NCBI GenBank assembly: GCA_947476485.1
Contig: CANJQU010000016.1
Location: 1-51,283 of the forward strand
Source of the DNA: Chitinophagaceae bacterium
Lineage (GTDB): Bacteria; Bacteroidota; Bacteroidia; Chitinophagales; Chitinophagaceae
Direction: 5' to 3'
DNA length: 51,283 nucleotides
Under the pieces are notes generated by a model, which was not told the DNA's origin, searched no databases, and worked only from the letters and a program-made list of their open reading frames with translations. Positions 25,401-32,276 of the stretch are shown piece after piece; position 1 is the first letter of the stretch, and every line of letters starts with the position of its first letter. The translations under genes were made by a program, and so were the position numbers.

Positions 25401-27907
25401 CAACAGCAGGGACGATAGCCGGCACCTTTACCGTATGCCCGACAACCTCGACCACGCTTATTAATGGAACGCCCGGCGGTGTATGGACCAGTTCCAGCCC
25501 GTGGATAGCAACTGTGGATGTGGTAGGGAATGTGGTGGGTGTAGCAGCAGGTACCACAACTATATCGTATGCGGTTACGAACCTGTGCGGCGCGGCATAT
25601 GCAACGGCTGTGGTTACGGTTAACCCGGCGCCATTTGCCGGAGTGATCACCGGCGCCATGATCGTGTGTGCGGGAGACTCAACATTATTGAGTGATGCAG
25701 TTCCCGGTGGCATGTGGAGTTCCCTGTCACCGGCTGTTGCGTCCATAAGCGCTACCGGAATGGTAACCGGTAATACCCTTGGCACAGCGACTATAGTGTA
25801 TGCAGTAACCAATATGTGCGGCACTGCGTCTGCAACGAGGACGATCAGTGTAAACGCGGCCCCGAGCGCAGGAACGATACTTGGAGCAAGGGTGGTTTGC
25901 CCGGCTACCTCTATCACCCTCAGCGACCCATCCAGCGGTGGAGGCGGCACATGGACATCGGGTTCTCCGACCATTGCCACTGTGGGAAGCACAACCGGAG
26001 TTGTGACAGGTGTGATAACCGGTACAGCACTGATCACCTATTCAGTAACCAATAGCTGTGCGACGGCGAGGACCAGCATTGTTGTGACCGTACATCCGTT
26101 CCCAACGGCTATCATGGGCCTGGGCAGTGTGTGCCAGGAGAATAATATAATCCTGAGTGATTCGGTAACAGACGGCGCATGGAGCAGCAGTAATACAGGT
26201 GTTGCCACGATAGCCCCGGCGGTGGGGCCATTCCCCCAGGGTATCGTATCGGGCTTAACGGTTGGCACGACAGAGATCTCCTATACTGTTGCGCCGGGAT
26301 GTTTTGTAACTAAGACCATTACCGTAAACCCGATCGGAGCGATCACACTGCCATCTGCCTTGTGCGTGGGCGGCGCTGTGACTGCGGTAGATCTGCCGGG
26401 CGGCGGCACATGGAGCAGCAGTACCCCCAGTGTTATAACTATAGGCAGCAGTTCGGGTGTTGCTATGCCGATCTCGTCAGGCGCAGCTATCATAACTTAT
26501 GTTCTGGCCCCGGGATGTTTCGTGAGCAAATCGGTGACAGTGAATATCCTTCCCCCCAATTATTATATGACTGGCGGCGGTAGTTATTGTTTTGGTATGC
26601 CGGGTGTTCCGATAGGCCTTGGCGGGTCGGACACAGGCGTTACCTACACTTTGTATTTAGGCTCGACCCCCAATGCCACACTTGCCGGAACCGGCGCTGC
26701 CCTGGACTTTGGCACTTATTCTGTTACCGGGGTTTACTCTGTGATCGCTACAAGCACCTTAACCGGCTGTTTCAGGGTAATGAGCGGCGGAGCAACAGTT
26801 ACGGTAACGACACCTGCAACACCAACTGTAGGTATTGCGGCAGATCCCGGCACGCTGGTGTGCGTAGGAACGATGACTAACTTTACTGCGATACCTACAT
26901 CAGGCGGCACATCACCAATATACTACTGGTATGTGAATGGAGTAAGTGTTGGAACTGGTAGTACCTACGGTTATATTCCGTCGAACGGTGACGTTGTATC
27001 AGTGAAACTGATGAGTAATGCGGGTTGTATATCACCGGATAGTGCGATGAACTCCCTGACCATGACAACTACATTTGGACTTATGCCATCTGTGAGCCTG
27101 ATGGCGAGCCCCGGGGATTCTGTATGTCCCGGCACAATAGTGACCATAACGCCATTGCCTGTGAACAGCGGCTCTTCACCAATATTCACGTGGGTGAAGA
27201 ATGGCGTCTATGATGCTACCGGACCAAACTATATGTTTGCCCCTGTGGCGGGAGACAATATCCTGTGCTGGATGCATAGCAGCCTTAGCTGCGCCATCTC
27301 TGATTCAGTGCATAGTGACAACAATATTGTCATGAATGTACCGCCGATCCATGTGCCTGTGGTAAACATAGTGGCTTATCCCGGCAACAGGGTGGAGTAT
27401 GGGCAAACAGTTACGTTGGTTGCGGGTGTTACCTTCGCCGGCAACAGTCTTTCGTACCAGTGGTCAATAAACGGCGCACCGGTGCCCGGCGCGGTGTCGG
27501 ATACCTTCATCAGCAACACATTCGGCAATCTTGATTCTGTGACCTGCAGGGTTACCGGGTACAGCACATGCGGATCTGCGGAGCGTGAAGACTATATCAT
27601 TATCATTGATACGGTATCGGTTGGTGTGCATAATGTTGGCGTGAGAACGGCAGATATCAGGCTGATACCGAATCCTAATAAGGGCACGTTCACACTGAAG
27701 GGAACTATGGGCGCTGCGGGTGATGACCTGGCAGTGATCGTAACGGACATGCTGGGACAGGTGATCTATTCGAAAACGATAAACGTGCGCAACGGCAATT
27801 TAGATGAGGAGATACAACTCAGCAATACGTTAGCTAACGGTATGTACCTGCTGAATGCGAAGAGCGATACAGAAAGCAAGGTGTTCCACTTTGTGATAGA
27901 GAAATAA
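19481..27907 (+). CDS. Giant (2808-residue) T9SS-secreted surface protein with beta-helix regions and 16 Ig-like repeats
   Basis: The signal peptide is MKHFSLLSSRIATIARAALF and onward, cut near QARAQ. Residues about 30-515 and 660-1120 are two parallel beta-helix regions rich in Asn/Gly turns (ANNQASGATQRYSIYSA, NNIFANNQTAGAP), each closing with an IGADE string. Residues about 1130-2360 are 16 tandem Ig-like repeats of about 77 residues (22.87-26.56 kb), typified by VCPTTTTTL, GGVWSSVSPG, ATVSATGVVTGVAAGTSTISYTV and NSCGTAAAT. Residues about 2361-2720 hold further Ig/PKD-like domains. The T9SS type A domain starts at IRLIPNPNKGTFTLKG. It is probably an adhesin or matrix protein; the ligand is unknown. 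Confidence 0.92.
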   Translation: MKHFSLLSSRIATIARAALFVLAICIGVQARAQITVTATAGLTGPTVYATLNAAISAVNAGTHQGSILFTVTANTTETLLSTLVQTGSGAANYSSLTIKPDVATNPVITGNIATGILFILGSNVTIDGSNTTGGSTQDLTIRNTSTAANSYVVRIGSPSTTLGAVNNQITNSFIQSSNPLNGGACILVGSGAGTFANAEAPNDKTVILNNTIVGAQYAIFYTGCVSNPDFEVGITGNTISATVSGIWFTFCKSSNINANVISGVPVNAGFAIDGILVNGTMVNVNVYNNKISSLRNTSVSAASAAYGLYLSAFNGPINVYNNFVFDIVSNGSATATANGEGIYFEQGSGYSVYHNTVNMTNPQAVAAGAPSAVMVGAGVTAPGAINLQNNIFANNQASGATQRYSIYSAAPATVFASIDYNDYYTTGPNLGFLGGNRATLAAVQTAFGSNTHSLNVLPPFTATTDPHISVIGCAGTPLESGGASVGIATDIDGQVRPGPVSSLCGGGTAPDIGADEFDAGVNDLTPPAITYTALPNICTPADVTLAGVNITDATGVPTTGILMPRIYFSKNAGPWFSAAGTLTAGTTISGTWSFTIPMATMGGLAVTDVVSYYVIAQDNFGNIIANPATGLVATDVNTVTTPPTTPNTYTIGVAMSGVYNVGVAGAYTTLTAAVNAYNTACLLGPVTFLLTDATYPSETFPITVRYNSYASAVNTLTIKPGGTTTISGAMPASGLFYLYGARYVTIDGSNSGTASRDLTWSNTAAAANSYVIRYGSPSPSVGARNNTVKNCIVTNGSATASTYGITSGSGTTIGAVAECPIVNNTIQNNNISGSIYAVFINGFSSTADSGWSVNNNTLSAGARAIGLFYMASSNVNNNIISTSSSAFTQEVGIIVNGAHYGLNIYNNKISGITNTGAFGAYGIWLVANSSSSNINVFNNFISNVSTGGSATIASNGHGIYASFGVGYNVVENSVNMNTNQTSGVSSAMCINGVTLPGALNIIDNIFANNQTAGAPVGTRYSIYSANPNTVFGTINYNDYYTTGTNLGFLTVARTTLANIQAGFGGNLNSINLSPTFVAPTDLHLQVVLANAGLNAGTPITGLVTDIDGDARVSPTIGADELILCPLPITGTPTVCVTTTTALTDATTGGVWSSVPGTGSALVSGTGVVTGVSAGTATISYTLGGCGVAMVVTINPSPVPGLITGSLTVCPTLTTALSNATGDPGGVWSSTTGNASVGPTGIVTGITAGTSTISYTVTNSCGSFAATVVVTVNPLPNAGAITGTFTVCPTAATILSDATGDPGGVWSSVSPGNATVGATGTVTGVAAGTSTISYTVTNSCGTAAATAVVTVNPLPNAGAITGGLVVCPTATIALADATGDPGGVWSSVTPGIATISASGVVTGVATGTTTISYTVTNVCGVAAATAVVTVSATPNAGIISGGLVVCPTTTTTLTDGAGGGVWSSVSPGIATVSVSGVVTGVAAGTSTISYTVTNSCGTAAATVVVTVNPAPAAGTITGGLVVCPSTTTNLTDAATGGVWSSVSPGIATVSGTGVVTGVAAGTSIISYAVTNSCGTAAATVVVTVNPLPNAGSITGSLLVCPASTSALTDLTGSAGGVWSSVTPGVATVSATGVVTGVANGTSTISYTVTNSCGTAAATAVVTVNPSPNPGTITGTLVVCPLATTQLSDAVGGGVWSSVSPGNATISATGLVSGVAAGTTIISYTVTNSCGTAAATVTVNVNPLPNAGTISGGLVVCPTTTTTLTDAVIGGIWSSVSPGVATISGGGIVTGVTGGTSTISYTVVNSCGTAAATVVVTVDPSPNAGSITGTLMVCPTATTALTNAAGGGVWSAVTPAVATVGATGIVTGVAPGTTTISYTVTNSCGTAAATAVVTVNIPPNAGSITGTLGICPSGTTSLTDAAAGGVWSSVSPGVATVGTSGVVTGVTAGTSTISYTVTNGCGTVAASVVVTVNGLPTAGTIAGTFTVCPTTSTTLINGTPGGVWTSSSPWIATVDVVGNVVGVAAGTTTISYAVTNLCGAAYATAVVTVNPAPFAGVITGAMIVCAGDSTLLSDAVPGGMWSSLSPAVASISATGMVTGNTLGTATIVYAVTNMCGTASATRTISVNAAPSAGTILGARVVCPATSITLSDPSSGGGGTWTSGSPTIATVGSTTGVVTGVITGTALITYSVTNSCATARTSIVVTVHPFPTAIMGLGSVCQENNIILSDSVTDGAWSSSNTGVATIAPAVGPFPQGIVSGLTVGTTEISYTVAPGCFVTKTITVNPIGAITLPSALCVGGAVTAVDLPGGGTWSSSTPSVITIGSSSGVAMPISSGAAIITYVLAPGCFVSKSVTVNILPPNYYMTGGGSYCFGMPGVPIGLGGSDTGVTYTLYLGSTPNATLAGTGAALDFGTYSVTGVYSVIATSTLTGCFRVMSGGATVTVTTPATPTVGIAADPGTLVCVGTMTNFTAIPTSGGTSPIYYWYVNGVSVGTGSTYGYIPSNGDVVSVKLMSNAGCISPDSAMNSLTMTTTFGLMPSVSLMASPGDSVCPGTIVTITPLPVNSGSSPIFTWVKNGVYDATGPNYMFAPVAGDNILCWMHSSLSCAISDSVHSDNNIVMNVPPIHVPVVNIVAYPGNRVEYGQTVTLVAGVTFAGNSLSYQWSINGAPVPGAVSDTFISNTFGNLDSVTCRVTGYSTCGSAEREDYIIIIDTVSVGVHNVGVRTADIRLIPNPNKGTFTLKGTMGAAGDDLAVIVTDMLGQVIYSKTINVRNGNLDEEIQLSNTLANGMYLLNAKSDTESKVFHFVIEK
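22870..26565 (+). repeat. Sixteen tandem ~230-bp coding repeats (Ig-like modules)
   Basis: Each unit encodes about 77 residues, with one Cys near the start (VCP) and one near the end (SCG). Units 3 to 11 are the most alike in protein sequence, sharing strings such as TGVAAGTSTISYTVTNSCG. They differ at many synonymous codons, so the array is not a very recent expansion. The last units (13-16) are the most divergent, which suggests growth from within the array. Confidence 0.85.
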
Positions 27908-27923
27908 ATGATGCCCAGGAAAT

Positions 27924-27963
27924 AAAAGGAGCATGGCCGGCAGAAGCTGGCCATGCTCCTTTT
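27924..27963. terminator. Bidirectional terminator between the giant gene and the DUF3037 gene
   Basis: A perfect 15-bp stem (27924-27938 with 27949-27963) whose ends are AAAA and TTTT, giving a short T run on either strand. It lies 16 bases after the giant gene and 32 bases after the convergent DUF3037 gene. Confidence 0.88.
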
Positions 27964-27995
27964 GTGCGGGAGTAAAATTCAGAAAAGTAAAGCAC

Positions 27996-28394
27996 TTAAG
28001 ATTTTACCAGCGGGAGTACCAATTGCTGAAAAAGCTCATCGAGTTTGGTCTCCGGGTCTTCGCAGAGGCCGGTGTGCACTTTTGACATCTGGAGCGTGGT
28101 GCTCCTTGTGGCGGAAAGCCAGCGGAAGCGTTCGGGTGCTGTGAGCTTGCCAATTTCGCCGGCACTGCTGTCTCCGCTGCATATGTTCTGAAAGGCTTCG
28201 AGGTATTTCTGAGTGAGCTTTATATCAATATCGGGGTAAAAAGCGCGGAGGCGTTTTTTATCGATGTGAAACCTCATCTGTAAAAATTTTTTTCCGGCCG
28301 CATAAAGCAATACGCCCACGTTAAGAAACTCTTCGCGTTCTACCCTTGGTACCAGGCGGACCACAACATACTCATATGGCTTCTTTTCTTGCAT
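27996..28394 (-). CDS. DUF3037 domain protein (partner of a HipA-like kinase)
   Basis: A 132-residue protein with the DUF3037 start YEYVVVRLVPRVEREEFLNVGVLLYA, then FHIDKKRLRAFYPDIDI and a C-terminal RFRWLSATRSTTLQMSKVHTGLCEDPETKLDELF. DUF3037 genes are often found directly beside HipA-like kinase genes, and here it overlaps the kinase gene by 23 bases as second gene of the pair. The function of DUF3037 is not established. A toxin-antitoxin-like or phosphorylation-target role is only an inference from the pairing. Confidence 0.86.
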   Translation of the reverse strand: MQEKKPYEYVVVRLVPRVEREEFLNVGVLLYAAGKKFLQMRFHIDKKRLRAFYPDIDIKLTQKYLEAFQNICSGDSSAGEIGKLTAPERFRWLSATRSTTLQMSKVHTGLCEDPETKLDELFQQLVLPLVKS

Positions 28395-29172
28395 GCTGCG
28401 CTTCTTTTACAAAAATATGTGAATTTGCTATCCTCGTTAATAAAAACTGCTCGTAGGCATTCCTGCATTCTTCAGCCGAACGGAAGTGCGGCTCCGGAAT
28501 TATCCAGTCACCGGGAATCCTGGAGACTATATCATGGATCACTTTTGGGGTAAGGAGCTTTTTACACTTACGGTCGGCATTATGGAGTTGGGCTGCTTTT
28601 GGCAACAGCACATGGTCCTTGATACGCGGGAACGGCTGCACGGCCTGTTCTGCCGCGGGGCGGGCCCAGTTATAATGAAAATAAAGGCACGCGCCGTGGT
28701 CTATGAGCCAGAGCTCTTTATTCCAGATGAGCATGTTGGTATTGCGTACGGTGCGGTCTACGTTAGTGACCAGGCTATCGAGCCACACGATAACTGAGGC
28801 GAGGTATGCATTGACCTTTGTGATGCCCGGGTCGAAGGTATTGCTGCAGGAAAGATAGGCCAGGCCTATATTGAGACCTGTACTTGCCTTGAGCTGGCTC
28901 TGTATCAATTCGTCGCTTTCGGTGCGGCCAAATGCTTCACTGAGCTGCACGAACACCAGTTCGGGTATCCTTAAGCCAAGTGCGCGCGCTATTTCCCCTC
29001 CTATGAGCTCTGCTATCAATACCTTGGGCCCTTGCGCCGCGCCGCGGAATTTGAGCACATATTTACGTCCATCATCGCCCTCGATAAGGCCCGGCACGGA
29101 GCCGCCCTCACGCAGCGGCAGCACATAGCGATCTACGCTAACCGTTCTCATCTGCGGCACCAGGTAAGTCAT
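28372..29172 (-). CDS. HipA-like kinase domain protein
   Basis: A 266-residue protein with kinase features of the HipA superfamily. The ATP lysine is probably K41 in KYVLKF, a catalytic D139-x4-N144 lies in NVDRTVRNTNMLIW, and the metal-binding aspartate is D158 in LIDHGACLYFHYN. It lacks the N-terminal HipA region and is about 170 residues shorter than E. coli HipA, which fits the HipA_2-type branch. No HipB-like HTH gene is next to it; instead the DUF3037 gene overlaps its 3' end. The catalytic residues look intact. Its substrate is unknown. Confidence 0.82.
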   Translation of the reverse strand: MTYLVPQMRTVSVDRYVLPLREGGSVPGLIEGDDGRKYVLKFRGAAQGPKVLIAELIGGEIARALGLRIPELVFVQLSEAFGRTESDELIQSQLKASTGLNIGLAYLSCSNTFDPGITKVNAYLASVIVWLDSLVTNVDRTVRNTNMLIWNKELWLIDHGACLYFHYNWARPAAEQAVQPFPRIKDHVLLPKAAQLHNADRKCKKLLTPKVIHDIVSRIPGDWIIPEPHFRSAEECRNAYEQFLLTRIANSHIFVKEAQHARKEAI

Positions 29173-29226
29173 TGTTTCCGTCTTTTAAAAAATAGTATCG
29201 CCGGCGGCAGTAGTTATACCGCAGAC

Positions 29227-31011
29227 TTAGTCAACCAATAATTTAGTGGTGTAAACGCCATCGGCATTACGGATGTTGATCGTGTATACACCCTTGGGTA
29301 TCCCGTTAAGAGGAAACGGGCAGGTATTATCACCGATAACAGCTACAGCATCCTGTGAGCGGGCTGTGCGACCGTAAATGTCGATCAGCTTTACCGTATA
29401 TGCGCCACTGCTCCTGGTATTAAATCCAAGGGTAACAATATCGTTTGCCGGATTTGGGAATACAGTGATACTGTGAGCGGCGCCCACGTTCCTGACCCCC
29501 TGCGTGGGGCAAATATTTATAGAAACCGGGTCAGATGCGTTTCCGTTAGCTACCAGCTGCAGCGCATAAGTGCCGCCGGGAACTGTAGAAGGGATAACCA
29601 GTTGCGTTGAGTCGAGCGCTGAGCCACGCATCAGGCCGGTACTTGTCCAGTTGTAAGTAGCACAGTAATACACCGAATCATTGCGGGTCAGGCGGACGAT
29701 GGGGTAGTTGGAGTTCATCTGCCAGTCATCGCCATAAGAAGCGCCTTCGGAGATGCCATTAAACAAAGTGCCGGTCACCAGGAAGGTGTCGCACTCTAGT
29801 TTTATCAGTTCGTTGACAGTCGGTTTTCCTGCAGCAAGCGGCGCGCCGGCCGGGGTATATATATAATATTGATCGGAGCCCTGCGAAGCGTAGAGCACAT
29901 TGCCATCGGGCAGGCAAAGCATATTGGTCATATATGCAGGCATGTTAATGCTGCTGTCACCAACTATGTAAGGTATCTGCACCACTCTCGTAAAAGAATC
30001 GGTGAGATAGTCGAACTCATAATAAACTGTAGGAGAAGCGAAAACTGTATCCAGAACGGGTGTGGGAGAGAGCGCACACAGTATTTTTCCGTCTACCATC
30101 ATAGCGGCAGCAGCATCAGGTGCGCCCAGGGAATCGGGAATAACGGGGCCTGCGGTCCATGTGCCGTTAGAGGTATCGCCGGATGGTGTATAATAAGCCG
30201 TGGTAGAAGTAGAGCCGATGAAAAATGCCTTGCCATTAGGCAGCATAAAGGCGGCGCCGGTCTCGGAACCATAAATATCATAAAGCGCCACGGGCAGATC
30301 GGCATCCCTTTTCCAGATATTCAGTGATGGGATGTAGCGCTCTGAGTGCATGCTGTTTATGTCAACGAAGAGTATGCTGTTATCTGGAAGCTTGATCCAT
30401 ACGGACTCATTGGCTATGCCCAGGGTAGGGGGTGCAGCATTGTAGGTGTTCGTTGCCGGGTTAAAGATCACTACGTGGTTTGTGGCAAAACCGTGGTTGC
30501 TAACTACAGCCTGGAGCACGCGGCCATCGGGCAGTATCTCGGAATTGGCGTCTGAAAATGTATCTGCAGCGATGGTAAGCGCTGGCAGCATTGTCCACTC
30601 ATCGGTGATCGGGTTATATCTTTCGGCTTGTGCGCGGCCGTGGCCATATTCTCCGCCGGCCACATAAAGCGTACCGTCTTTAAGCAACTGTGAGGAAAAG
30701 TAGAGGCGTGAGTAGGACATAGGGTTTATCACGTACCAGGTGCCATTCACATAGCTGCCATGAATATCCGGAACCAGCTTATCCCACCGCCAGCCATAAA
30801 CATCATCGCTGCCGCCAGAGGTCTTGGCAAGCACAGAACCATCGGAAAGCAGGATCATAACGCCCTGGTTATAGTCGGGAGCGGAACTGCTCAATGGAGT
30901 CCATGTGCCCTGCGCATAGCCGGGGGCATTAAACAGCATCATATTCAGCAAAAGCAATAAAAGGCGGTTTCGGGATATTTTGATAAATTTGCCGGTCTGA
31001 AAAAGAGTCAT
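29227..31011 (-). CDS. Secreted kelch-type beta-propeller protein with a T9SS type A sorting domain
   Basis: A 594-residue protein with a signal peptide reaching NAPGYAQ near residue 34. Residues about 35-400 are a propeller of kelch-like blades (LLKDGTLYVAGGEYGHGRAQAERYNPITDEWTML, ILPDGRVLQAVVS, FMLPNGKAFFIGS, CLPDGNVLYASQG), as in kelch and galactose-oxidase-like folds. A short Ig-like domain follows, then the sorting domain at ITVFPNPANDIVTLGF ending YTTKLLVD. The copper ligands of galactose oxidase were not identified. It is predicted at the cell surface; the ligand is unknown. Divergent from the peroxidase-like pair. Confidence 0.88.
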   Translation of the reverse strand: MTLFQTGKFIKISRNRLLLLLLNMMLFNAPGYAQGTWTPLSSSAPDYNQGVMILLSDGSVLAKTSGGSDDVYGWRWDKLVPDIHGSYVNGTWYVINPMSYSRLYFSSQLLKDGTLYVAGGEYGHGRAQAERYNPITDEWTMLPALTIAADTFSDANSEILPDGRVLQAVVSNHGFATNHVVIFNPATNTYNAAPPTLGIANESVWIKLPDNSILFVDINSMHSERYIPSLNIWKRDADLPVALYDIYGSETGAAFMLPNGKAFFIGSTSTTAYYTPSGDTSNGTWTAGPVIPDSLGAPDAAAAMMVDGKILCALSPTPVLDTVFASPTVYYEFDYLTDSFTRVVQIPYIVGDSSINMPAYMTNMLCLPDGNVLYASQGSDQYYIYTPAGAPLAAGKPTVNELIKLECDTFLVTGTLFNGISEGASYGDDWQMNSNYPIVRLTRNDSVYYCATYNWTSTGLMRGSALDSTQLVIPSTVPGGTYALQLVANGNASDPVSINICPTQGVRNVGAAHSITVFPNPANDIVTLGFNTRSSGAYTVKLIDIYGRTARSQDAVAVIGDNTCPFPLNGIPKGVYTINIRNADGVYTTKLLVD

Positions 31012-31151
31012 TTACTGTTGTTTTTATATCATTTATTTGTTAAAAGTAATGAATTGATTTTAATTAGGATGGTTTTTCAGAAGCGGTTTTGTCTATTTTC
31101 ACGGGGCAGATAAGAAAAAAACTTTACTTTTATTGAAAATATGAACTTTTT

Positions 31152-31691
31152 ATGAATTTCAGTATAGCAATGCTATTCAATTTGCTGCTTCTCTTTTCAC
31201 CGGGAGCAACCGATATTCCTTCCAGCATCTATGACTTTAAAGTAGCTTCTATAAACGGAGGTAATGAAATAGACCTTTCTGCATACAAAGGCAAAAAAAT
31301 ACTGATAGTGAATGTGCCATCCCAGTTGGTGACAGACCGGCAATATGCCGAGCTGAATGAGCTGCAAAAAAAATACCAGGATAAGCTGGTGGTGATCGGT
31401 TTCCTCGCAGATGAGTTCGGCATTGCGCCTGGCTCGAAACAGCGCCATGCCGACTACCGCACCGATTATAATGTTTCTTTCCCGATGACCTCGAAAACAC
31501 AGATCAGGGGCGCAAATATGTCTCCGGTGTTCAAATGGCTGACGAGCAAGCAATACAACAAACTGAAGGACAGCGAAGTGAAGTGGAACTTCCAGAAATA
31601 CCTGATCAACGAGCAAGGAGAACTGGTGGCTGTTTTTGATCCGAAGGTGAGGCCCGCAAATGCAGCAATAATAGCTGAAATAGAAAAATAA
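31152..31691 (+). CDS. Glutathione-peroxidase-like protein lacking the peroxidatic cysteine
   Basis: A 179-residue protein with a hydrophobic N-terminus (MNFSIAMLFNLLLLFSPGA), probably exported. It follows the GPx fold: IYDFKVASINGGNEIDLSAYKGKKILIVNVPSQ, then AELNELQKKYQDKLVVIGF and KWNFQKYLINEQGEL. In active GPx the first block reads NVASxCG. Here the aligned residue is L59 (NVPSQLVTDRQY), and the NQF motif is DEF. The Trp-Asn pair in KWNF remains. There is no in-frame TGA, so selenocysteine is excluded. It is therefore unlikely to be a standard peroxidase and may be a structural or regulatory paralogue. A typical two-cysteine redoxin follows 23 bases later. Confidence 0.8.
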   Translation: MNFSIAMLFNLLLLFSPGATDIPSSIYDFKVASINGGNEIDLSAYKGKKILIVNVPSQLVTDRQYAELNELQKKYQDKLVVIGFLADEFGIAPGSKQRHADYRTDYNVSFPMTSKTQIRGANMSPVFKWLTSKQYNKLKDSEVKWNFQKYLINEQGELVAVFDPKVRPANAAIIAEIEK

Positions 31692-31714
31692 AACCGCAAA
31701 GCGCAATCGAATAC

Positions 31715-32188
31715 ATGACCATACAAACAGGACAACCGGCGCCCGACTTTACGTTGCGCGATACCGAGAAGAACAAGGTGACCCTTAGCGAACAAAGAGG
31801 GAAGAACGTAGTACTGCTTTTTTTTCCGCTGGCATTTACCAGCACCTGCACAAAGGAGCTTTGCATGACCCGCGATAATATTGCAACCTACAACGGGCTG
31901 GATGCGGTTGTATTCGGTATATCGGTGGACTCGCTGTTTTCACTTGGGAAGTATAAACAGGAGCAGAGCCTTAATTTTACTCTGCTGAGTGATTTTAATA
32001 AGGTCGCTTCCACGGCATACGGGTCTATTTACGATCATTGGTTCAATGATATGGATGGTGTTTCGAAGCGGTCTGCGTTTGTTATCGATAAGGAAGGTGT
32101 TGTGCGTTATGCAGAAGTGCTTGAAAATGCATCAGATATTCCCAATTTTGACGCTGTTCAGCAGTGTTTAAAAGAAATAAATCATTAA
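31715..32188 (+). CDS. Peroxiredoxin (AhpC/TSA family)
   Basis: A 157-residue redoxin starting QTGQPAPDFTLRDTEKNKVTL. The peroxidatic Cys45 is in FFPLAFTSTCTKELC and a second cysteine is at 50, the spacing used for resolution in PrxQ-type enzymes. FGISVDSLFSLGKYKQEQ and FNKVASTAYG complete the fold. There is no signal peptide, so it should act in the cytoplasm. It lies downstream of the GPx-like gene and is probably co-transcribed. The closest subfamily is AhpE or Bcp-like; I could not separate these. Confidence 0.88.
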   Translation: MTIQTGQPAPDFTLRDTEKNKVTLSEQRGKNVVLLFFPLAFTSTCTKELCMTRDNIATYNGLDAVVFGISVDSLFSLGKYKQEQSLNFTLLSDFNKVASTAYGSIYDHWFNDMDGVSKRSAFVIDKEGVVRYAEVLENASDIPNFDAVQQCLKEINH

Positions 32189-32276
32189 TTTGCAGGCGAA
32201 TAGTCGTTGATCTGCGATGGTTCAATCACACATATTATTTTCTAAACATCAAAAGTTAAATCTCAAATCAAGTAGT

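Noticed and set aside
22597-26493. Long antisense open frames across the Ig-repeat region (for example 25336-26037 on the minus strand)
   Set aside because: They repeat the periodic composition of the sense gene (runs of VPVITPVTTPV-like residues), have no family resemblance and lie fully inside a confident gene.
22870-26565. CRISPR-like array
   Set aside because: The regular repeats are in-frame coding units of about 230 bp that translate to Ig-like modules, with no short identical repeats separated by unique spacers.
31152-31691. Selenocysteine in the glutathione-peroxidase-like protein
   Set aside because: The codon at the active-site position is TTG (Leu) and there is no in-frame TGA in the gene.
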